DNA of 11,303 nt from an uncultured Clostridium sp. GTDB lineage: Bacteria; Bacillota; Clostridia; Lachnospirales; Lachnospiraceae. A program made the translations under genes and the position numbers. Numbering within the stretch: the stretch's first letter is position 1; the number at the start of each line of letters is the position of its first letter. A model generated the notes under the pieces. It was not told where the DNA came from, did no database searches, and saw only the letters and a program-made list of their open reading frames with translations. The stretch spans positions 1 to 11,303 of the forward strand of contig CATWBR010000105.1 in the NCBI GenBank assembly GCA_958349075.1, written 5' to 3'. This document shows, piece after piece, positions 5,704-11,303 of the stretch.

Positions 5704-6369
5704 ATGATAGAGACAATGATAAAAATGTGGGGACGGTACGGCTTTGTCTATATGCAGGGCCTTGGCGGCACCCTGTGCCTGGCTGCAATCACGGTGCTAA
5801 GCGGCACATTGATCGGAACTATTCTGGCCGTTATGCGGCTTACACGCTTCAGACCGTTCCAGTGGTTTGTGCGTTTTTATATCTGGGTGCTGAGAGGCAC
5901 GCCGATACTGCTTCAACTGTATTTCTTCTGGATATTTTTACCCAGGGCTCTTCCGGTGAAAATATCGGATACTGCCTGCATCATTATCGCCCTCATCATC
6001 AACGCCAGTTCCTATGTGGCCGAGGTAATCAGAGCGGGAATCCAGGCGGTGGATAAGGGGCAGACGGAGGCTGCAAGGAGTCTTGGGATGACGGGCAGCC
6101 ACACCATGACACGGATTATCCTGCCGCAGGCCGTAAAAAATATTCTGCCCGCCCTGGGCAACGAATTCATTACCATGATTAAGCAGGCTTCACTCGCCTC
6201 CGTATTTTTCATCAACGAACTCACCACATCGTATAAAACCATTTCTTCGGCAACCTTCCGTCCGGTGGAGGCGCTGATGATAGCGGGAATTATTTATCTG
6301 ATCGTGACAACCGTTTTGGGAAAAATCATGGAATTTGCGGAATGGAGGATGAGCAGGAATGAACGGTAA
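5704..6369 (+). CDS. HisM/GlnP-type ABC importer permease
   Basis: This 221-residue inner-membrane permease is of the polar amino-acid (His/Glu/Gln/Arg/opine) type. The family TRGTP-like motif appears as [10 protein letters not shown] (63-72). The ATPase-coupling EAA loop is [25 protein letters not shown] (split at about 106-130, with EA at 122-123 and G at 128). Hydrophobic segments at about 19-45, 54-80, 90-108, 148-168 and 186-209 fit the usual five helices. Only one permease gene is present, so it probably works as a homodimer. GGGAGGA (5689-5695) lies 8 nt before ATG 5704. Its 3' end overlaps the ATPase gene by 11 nt, indicating translational coupling. Confidence 0.95.
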   Translation: MIETMIKMWGRYGFVYMQGLGGTLCLAAITVLSGTLIGTILAVMRLTRFRPFQWFVRFYIWVLRGTPILLQLYFFWIFLPRALPVKISDTACIIIALIINASSYVAEVIRAGIQAVDKGQTEAARSLGMTGSHTMTRIILPQAVKNILPALGNEFITMIKQASLASVFFINELTTSYKTISSATFRPVEALMIAGIIYLIVTTVLGKIMEFAEWRMSRNER

Positions 6370-7147
6370 AGGAAATGGCAGCTTATGTGAACAGAGAGCA
6401 GGCATACCGGCCGGTGCCGTACCTGTTATCTGTGTGGAGAATTTGAAAAAATCTTTTGGGACTCTGGAAGTGCTGAAAGGAATTACAGAATGTATTTATG
6501 AAGGGGAAGTGGTCTCCGTAATCGGCCCCAGCGGCGGAGGGAAGAGTACATTCCTGCGGTGCCTCAACTGCCTGGAAGAACCGACGTCGGGCAGGGTGAC
6601 ATTCAGAGGAACCGATATCACGGACCCGTCCGTTAATATTGATAAGTTCCGTCAGAAGATGGGAATGGTGTTCCAGAGCTTCAATGTATTCCCCCACCTG
6701 AAGGTGATTGACAACATTACACTCACTCCGGTTCTGGAGAAAAAGGTTCCTAAGGCCGAGGCGGAGAGAAAGGCCTGTGAGCTTTTGGAGCGCGTCGGCC
6801 TTCTGGATAAAAAAGACGTTTATCCCGGCAAACTTTCGGGCGGCCAGAAGCAGAGGCTGGCCATTGTGCGGGCGCTTGCGATGGAGCCGGAAGTGATGCT
6901 GTTTGACGAACCGACTTCAGCCCTGGATCCGGAGATGGTAAAAGAGGTTTTAAATGTAATCAAGACCCTGACCGGGTCCGGAATGACGATTGTGATTGTC
7001 ACCCATGAGATGGGTTTTGCGAAAGAGGTCAGCGACAGGGTGTTTTTTATTGACAACGGAACCATCCAGGAGCAGGGAACACCGGAAGAAATATTCGGAA
7101 ATGCAAAGAACCCAAGAACCATTGAATTCCTCGGAAAAGTACTGTAG
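6359..7147 (+). CDS. GlnQ-type ABC importer ATPase
   Basis: This 262-residue ATPase powers the importer on the cytoplasmic side. All motifs are intact: Walker [10 protein letters not shown] (56-64), Q-loop Gln106 in [11 protein letters not shown], signature LSGGQKQR (159-166), Walker [13 protein letters not shown] (179-190) with catalytic Glu184, and switch His216 in VTHEMGF. The close match to GlnQ/HisP in the Q-loop and D-loop supports amino-acid import. The N-terminus carries about 20 extra residues (Gly-rich) before the usual start at [12 protein letters not shown]. No better internal start with a ribosome site was seen, and ATG 6359 fits coupling to the permease, which it overlaps by 11 nt. 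The extension could be a real tail or a mis-set start. Confidence 0.95.
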   Translation: MNGKGNGSLCEQRAGIPAGAVPVICVENLKKSFGTLEVLKGITECIYEGEVVSVIGPSGGGKSTFLRCLNCLEEPTSGRVTFRGTDITDPSVNIDKFRQKMGMVFQSFNVFPHLKVIDNITLTPVLEKKVPKAEAERKACELLERVGLLDKKDVYPGKLSGGQKQRLAIVRALAMEPEVMLFDEPTSALDPEMVKEVLNVIKTLTGSGMTIVIVTHEMGFAKEVSDRVFFIDNGTIQEQGTPEEIFGNAKNPRTIEFLGKVL

Positions 7148-7185
7148 AATGAAGGAAAACCGGATGAATGAAGGAGGAATCTAGC

Positions 7186-8628
7186 ATGACGGATATTGAG
7201 TACATTGAAAAAACAGTGGAGGAAGAAAAAGAACGGATTTTGGAGGCCAATGACCGGATCTGGAAATTTGCTGAGCTGCCGTTTCAGGAAAACCGATCGG
7301 CAGAGCTGCTTTGCAGTCTCTTAAAAGAGTCAGGATTCTCTGTGGAAACGGGGTTAGCGGGAATCCCTACCTGTTTTACAGGCACATTTTCCTTTGGTAC
7401 AGGAAAGCCGGTTGTTGGAATTCTGGGAGAGTACGATGCACTTTCAGGGTTAAGCCAGGAGGCGGGAGTGCCGGTGAAAAAAGAGGAAGAAGAAGGCGCC
7501 CCGGGACACGGCTGCGGCCACTGTGCACTGGGAACGGGTTCCCTGGCAGCGGTAATTGCAGTGAAGAAATACCTGGAAGAATTTAAGAAGGACGGAACCG
7601 TCATTTACTTTGGCTGCCCCGCCGAGGAGGGAGCCGGTTCCAAACAGTTTATGGCCAGGGCGGGGATGTTTGATGATGTGGATTTTGTATACACATGGCA
7701 CCCGGCCACTGCTAATCAGGTAGATCCGATGCACAGCAATGCAATTATGGGAGCCAATTTCTATTTCAGGGGTCTCAGCTCCCATGCCGGGGCAACACCC
7801 TATCTGGGAAGGAGCGCTCTGGACAGTGTGGAGCTTATGAGCGTCGGCTGCAACTATCTGAGAGAGCATGTAATACCGGAAGCCAGAATCCATTATGCCT
7901 ATATTGATGCGGGCGGAACTGCCCCGAATGTGGTGCAGGATCATGCAACCGTGCGTTACGAGGTAAGAGCGCCCTATGTTTCCCAGGTCAAGGAGCTTTA
8001 TGAGCGCGTTGTCAATGTCGCAAAGGGAGCCGCCATGATGACAGGAACGACGGTGGAAAGTGAACTGGCAATGGCATTTACCGAGTATATTCCCAATATC
8101 GCACTGGCCGCTGTGGCTGATGAATGCATGAAGGAGATAGGGGCTCCAAAGTGGACGGATGAGGATTACCGCCTGGCAAAACAGTTCCTTGAAACTTATA
8201 ATGAGCAGACACAGGTAATGATACGGAACGAAATTGCCGCCCGGTATGGAGACGACAGGGTGGAAGAAATCCTTGAAAAACCTCTGGACAGTGAAATTCA
8301 TTATTTTGACCCGTCGAAGATCAGGCTGGAGGCGGGCTCTACCGATGTAGGTGACGTAGGCTATGCAGTTCCGACGCTGAATGTCAATGTGGCTACCTGC
8401 TGCGTGGGCAATGTGGGCCACACATGGCAGATGACGGCACAGTCCTGCAGCCCGCTGGCCCATAAGGGCCTGCTGACCGCAGCAAAGGTAATGGCCCTCG
8501 CATCGGTCAGAACCATGGAACGGCCGGAAGTCATTAAAGCCGCCAAAGAAGAGGTGAAAAAGAGAAACGGCGGGAAATATACCTGCCCGCTTCCTGATTC
8601 TGTGAAACCACCGCTTGATACGTACTAA
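7186..8628 (+). CDS. M20-family amidohydrolase, AbgB/aminobenzoyl-glutamate hydrolase type
   Basis: This 480-residue cytoplasmic metallohydrolase cleaves amide bonds of N-acyl or aminobenzoyl amino acids in its family. Motifs with metal ligands: GHGCGHCALG (His108, Cys110, His112), PAEEGAGSK (Glu147/Glu148), TWHPA (His172), dimerisation-domain SSHAGATP (His200), STDVGDVGYAVP (from about 385), GNVGHTWQ (His412) and PLAHKG (His426). The lid domain lies at about 188-300. ATG 7186 is chosen because AAGGAGGA (7171-7178) lies 7 nt before it; the ATG at 7168 lies before that ribosome site and has none of its own. It is 38 nt after the ATPase gene, hence the last gene of the importer operon. The likely job is releasing an amino acid from an imported conjugate. 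In Bacillus subtilis the ytm/ytn locus links an ABC importer with an M20 deacylase (SndA) in a similar way. Substrate not determinable. Confidence 0.92.
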   Translation: MTDIEYIEKTVEEEKERILEANDRIWKFAELPFQENRSAELLCSLLKESGFSVETGLAGIPTCFTGTFSFGTGKPVVGILGEYDALSGLSQEAGVPVKKEEEEGAPGHGCGHCALGTGSLAAVIAVKKYLEEFKKDGTVIYFGCPAEEGAGSKQFMARAGMFDDVDFVYTWHPATANQVDPMHSNAIMGANFYFRGLSSHAGATPYLGRSALDSVELMSVGCNYLREHVIPEARIHYAYIDAGGTAPNVVQDHATVRYEVRAPYVSQVKELYERVVNVAKGAAMMTGTTVESELAMAFTEYIPNIALAAVADECMKEIGAPKWTDEDYRLAKQFLETYNEQTQVMIRNEIAARYGDDRVEEILEKPLDSEIHYFDPSKIRLEAGSTDVGDVGYAVPTLNVNVATCCVGNVGHTWQMTAQSCSPLAHKGLLTAAKVMALASVRTMERPEVIKAAKEEVKKRNGGKYTCPLPDSVKPPLDTY

Positions 8629-8692
8629 GTGAATTATTAAGTCCGGCAGATAGGAACGGACCGCTGAAGCAATTGAAGCTGCCCCCGATCAT
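8629..8692. other. Short spacer between convergent genes
   Basis: GTCCG (8641-8645) can pair with CGGAC (8657-8661), or GGCAG (8645-8649) with CTGCC (8679-8683). Neither is followed by a T-run on either strand, so no clear intrinsic terminator is seen for the importer operon or for the opposing gene. Confidence 0.45.
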
Positions 8693-10030
8693 CTATTCCA
8701 CCAGCTTTGCATTGGGATAAATCCGTTCCATCCTGCTGTCGGGAAAATGCTCATCCAGAAACACGGTAACCACATTTTGTACCGCGCCCGGGTTTGTCTG
8801 CCGTTCCGAGTATCTGGCCAGGGCCAGCCCCGACAGGGTGATATTGACTGCCATGAATACGATCAGAATCCAGGTTCCGGCGGTTCCGGCCTTTTTAGGA
8901 ATCCTTTCTATCAGTGAGGAAAGGATGGGATAGAGCCCCTTCAGCCATACGACGGCGGCAATGCCCCAGAAAAAACAGTATAACAGGTTGATACGCCCGC
9001 CCAGGTTGAATGGAATTGCACTGTAATCCCAGAAAACGGTGCCGAAAACCAGCTCGGTGAAAACGCTGCAGATATATTCATAGGCGCCACCGAGCACCGT
9101 ACCGGCGAGAAAGATATATCGGTCACTACGGTTCTTATATTTATACAGGAATGCGGTCAGCATGGCGCAGCCGAGTCCCCAAACGATGCTGAAAGGCCCG
9201 TAAACAACGCTGCTCCGGCTCATCAGGACACCGGTGGTGGCGTAGCAGAAAACCGTTTCCGTAATATCGCCCAGGAAAGCCCCGAGAAAGAACAGCCCGG
9301 CCAGTTTGTAAAAACAGCAGCCCCCGGCAAAAACGGAATCTGCCGCCCCGGCCTGGACCGCGGACAGATCAGACACTTCCCCTTTGGACACCTGCTCTTT
9401 CAGGTTAGGGTAGGCGCGCACCATCCTCTGTTCAATTCCGGATGTAATGGCATTGCCGAACGAGTTTGAGACGCGCCTCAGTTCCTCGGCGACCTGATCC
9501 AGTTCTTTCAGTCTGGTTCTCATGCGCCATGCGGCGGCCAGGGACGCGGCAAGATCGATTGCCAGCAGGCAGTACAGCCCAATCAGCGCCGCTTTTCCAA
9601 TCAATGCCGGTATCAGTTCCAGCAGTCTCACTGCCAGAGGATTTGTAAAATGGATACAAACCACAGCAGCCAGGCCGCAGGCAGCCATGTACGGCAGATT
9701 TATGTAACCCTCAAACTGCAGCCGCTTTTTGGTGAAATCCCACCAGCGCCTGTGTATCAGCCGTTCCAGGATAAAACCGGTGATAAACGTCAGAAAAGCG
9801 GACAGAATCATTCCTCCCAGAAACAGAAAGAAGAGATTTCCCTTCAGTTCCTGCAGAAAAACAGAAAATACCACGGCGCCCAGCCCGTAGACGGGACACC
9901 AGGGAGCATTTAAAAATCCCGTATTGATAAAACGCTTTCTGCGTACGGCGAAGAAAGCGACTCCGGTGCACCATCCTGCAACCGCATAGATAAGGAAGAA
10001 CCAGAGAAGCTGATATAATGTATATTCCAT
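8693..10030 (-). CDS. CmpB-type (PF06541) membrane protein with two repeated halves
   Basis: This 445-residue polytopic membrane protein matches the family named putative ABC-transporter type IV / CmpB, common in Clostridia and of unproven function. Two copies of the family unit are visible. The first (about 5-135) has GFLNAPWCPVYGLGAV (38-53) and WWDFTKKRLQFEGYINLPY (96-114). The second (about 241-372) has SSVVYGPFSIVWGLG (273-287), EYICSVFTELVFG (318-330) and FWDYSAIPFNLGGRINLLY (333-351). A charged helical linker (about 168-225) probably lies in the cytoplasm. A final membrane segment (385-405) is followed by a soluble tail with FLDEHFPDSRMERIYPNAK. No ATPase is next to it, so a transport role is doubtful. 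AAGGAG (10036-10041) lies 5 nt before the ATG. Family certain, function unknown. Confidence 0.9.
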   Translation of the reverse strand: MEYTLYQLLWFFLIYAVAGWCTGVAFFAVRRKRFINTGFLNAPWCPVYGLGAVVFSVFLQELKGNLFFLFLGGMILSAFLTFITGFILERLIHRRWWDFTKKRLQFEGYINLPYMAACGLAAVVCIHFTNPLAVRLLELIPALIGKAALIGLYCLLAIDLAASLAAAWRMRTRLKELDQVAEELRRVSNSFGNAITSGIEQRMVRAYPNLKEQVSKGEVSDLSAVQAGAADSVFAGGCCFYKLAGLFFLGAFLGDITETVFCYATTGVLMSRSSVVYGPFSIVWGLGCAMLTAFLYKYKNRSDRYIFLAGTVLGGAYEYICSVFTELVFGTVFWDYSAIPFNLGGRINLLYCFFWGIAAVVWLKGLYPILSSLIERIPKKAGTAGTWILIVFMAVNITLSGLALARYSERQTNPGAVQNVVTVFLDEHFPDSRMERIYPNAKLVE

Positions 10031-10122
10031 ATTTTCTCCTTTGTATCGGTATAATCTGCACGGATCATGAAGGTGCAGTACCTCTCAATTCTGAAATAAT
10101 GCCATTCTATCACAAAATGCAT
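10031..10122. other. Spacer with leader hairpin and possible promoter for the CmpB-type gene
   Basis: On the minus strand, TAGAAT (10104-10109) preceded by TGA (10110-10112) looks like an extended -10 box; the -35 region is poor. CTGCAC (10056-10061) and GTGCAG (10073-10078) form a perfect 6-bp inverted repeat with an 11-base loop, inside the predicted leader. No T-run follows it on either strand. It may be an operator or an RNA hairpin. Confidence 0.4.
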
Positions 10123-11303
10123 CTAAATAACAGACCTTCCCTTTTGTATCAAAAATGCATGATCGGCCAGGAGCCAGTTGGCGCGGAACAGTCTCATCAA
10201 CTGCCAGTATCCGGTTCCCGCAAGTCCGAACTCTTTTATCAATCCGAACTTCGCATGCATGCTCCTGACATCTTCAAACCACACTTCATGCTGGATTCCA
10301 TACTGCCAGTAACGGAAATGCGGTGACTGCGCGGTCTCGTCAAAATAGATCCGCACGCCGTGATCGACCGCCAGCCGGATTGCCTCGGTGTATCCGATAC
10401 TTCGCGCTCTCGTCACGCCCTGCTCATAGGGAATGGGCCAGTCATAACCGTAGTTGGGAATTCCCAGGCTGATTTTTTCGGCGGGAATTTCAGTCAGGGC
10501 ATATTCCACAACGCGGCGCACCATGTTAATCGGCGCAACAGCCATCGGAGGCCCATAAGTATAACCCCATTCATATGTCATCAGCAAAACGCCGTTAGCC
10601 GCCTCTCCCAGGGCTTTATAGTCAATCCCCTCATATAAAAGCCCCCTTTGGTCCCGTGAAGTTTTCGGCGCCAGGGCCACCGTTACCCTGATGCCGAAAA
10701 GGTTCATAATAATTCTCAGGCGCCGCACAAAATCGGCAAATAATTCCCTGTCGTCGGCCAGCACATATTCGAAATCAATATCAATTTCACCGTATCCCTT
10801 TTCCTGGACTACGGACCATAGCTCCCTTATGAGCTTCTGCTGGATTTCCAGGCTTTCCACGAGAACGGATACGAGGTTGTTGTTAAAACGGCCGTCCGCC
10901 CCCAGAGGGGTGAGAACAAGCACCGGAATAACATTCTGCCTTTTTGCCTCGCTGATTACATCTTCTTCCCCCTCACCGGAAGGCGGAATCAGTTCTCCGG
11001 TCTCCGTAAAACCATAGGAAAACAGGGAAATGCTGGTCAGAAAACGGCAGGTTTCAGTCAGCACCTCTTCCTCAATCCAGGGATAGGCATACCCGTTCAT
11101 GATCACGGGACCGGTCTGCTCATCACTGATTTGGATTCCTTCCAGCCGGCTTTGCATGCCGTTTTCCCCATCGCCCGAAACAAGCAGCGACTGCCCCACA
11201 ACAAGACGGTACGGAGAATCCACCTGATTTTCATAAGCCAGACGCAGTGGATCCATACCGGCAGCGTCCGCGATGGCATCGATTGTGTCGCCCTCTTTTA
11301 CTA
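10123..11303 (-). CDS. LysM-GH18 glycosidase, spore cortex SleL/YaaH type (5' end outside window)
   Basis: The visible 392 residues are the C-terminal part of a glycosidase of the SleL/YaaH group; reading stays open to the window edge. The first part is a LysM domain: VKEGDTIDAIADAAGM, then PYRLVVGQSLLV, which binds peptidoglycan. A GH18 barrel follows (about residue 65 onward), with MNGYAYPWI, the catalytic stretch GEIDIDFEYV (acid Glu178 of the visible part), VALAPKTS, LLMTYEWGYTYGPPMAVAPI and GIPNYGYDWPIPY. By family knowledge such enzymes are N-acetylglucosaminidases acting on cortex peptidoglycan during germination. The ATG at 11256 is internal to LysM and is not the start. More LysM repeats may lie outside. 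It is on the same strand as the CmpB-type gene, 92 nt upstream. Family certain; spore role inferred. Confidence 0.93.
   Translation of the reverse strand, partial: VKEGDTIDAIADAAGMDPLRLAYENQVDSPYRLVVGQSLLVSGDGENGMQSRLEGIQISDEQTGPVIMNGYAYPWIEEEVLTETCRFLTSISLFSYGFTETGELIPPSGEGEEDVISEAKRQNVIPVLVLTPLGADGRFNNNLVSVLVESLEIQQKLIRELWSVVQEKGYGEIDIDFEYVLADDRELFADFVRRLRIIMNLFGIRVTVALAPKTSRDQRGLLYEGIDYKALGEAANGVLLMTYEWGYTYGPPMAVAPINMVRRVVEYALTEIPAEKISLGIPNYGYDWPIPYEQGVTRARSIGYTEAIRLAVDHGVRIYFDETAQSPHFRYWQYGIQHEVWFEDVRSMHAKFGLIKEFGLAGTGYWQLMRLFRANWLLADHAFLIQKGRSVI

Noticed and set aside
7168..7185. Upstream ATG for the amidohydrolase
   Set aside because: The strong AAGGAGGA at 7171-7178 lies downstream of it and is correctly spaced for ATG 7186.
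7450..8463. 337-residue open frame on the minus strand, antisense to the amidohydrolase
   Set aside because: It is the mirror of a gene with full M20 motifs; the translation shows no family motif and has a Cys/His-rich, low-complexity look typical of antisense frames.

Overview
The window reads as a chromosomal segment from a spore-forming, gut-type Clostridia, most likely Lachnospiraceae. Reasons are the strong AAGGAG-type ribosome sites, moderate GC, sigma-A promoters, CPBP and ABC-transporter families typical of Firmicutes, and a LysM-GH18 protein of the spore cortex hydrolase type. The species is inferred, not read directly.

Left part (1-2000, + strand): an alkyltransferase-like protein without the acceptor cysteine; a 133-bp spacer with no convincing gene; then a tight two-gene unit of a cysteine hydrolase (isochorismatase fold) and an alpha/beta hydrolase. 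A 13-bp tandem duplication carries the second gene's ribosome site. A likely intrinsic terminator ends this unit. Middle (2000-4455, +): a CPBP-family membrane protease with its own probable promoter, then a soluble hybrid histidine kinase (HisKA-HATPase-REC) with no sensor domain, closed by a strong intrinsic terminator at 4423-4454.

Core (4455-8628, +): a four-gene operon driven by a perfect consensus promoter (TTGACA, 17 bp, TATAAT). Its spacer holds an inverted repeat, and it is followed by a roughly 110-nt leader whose ends can pair. The genes encode a lipoprotein solute-binding protein, a HisM-type permease, a GlnQ-type ATPase and an M20 amidohydrolase of the AbgB type. The simplest reading is import of a polar amino-acid conjugate and its hydrolysis in the cytoplasm.

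Right part (8693-11303, - strand, convergent): a duplicated CmpB-type (PF06541) membrane protein and, upstream of it, a LysM-GH18 glycosidase cut by the window edge.

Two gene starts are better placed downstream of the longest reading frame: 2174 for the CPBP protease and 7186 for the amidohydrolase. No tRNA, rRNA, CRISPR array, insertion sequence or phage gene was seen. Nothing amounts to a clearly new system. The most interesting part is the regulated importer-amidohydrolase operon with its promoter and leader.
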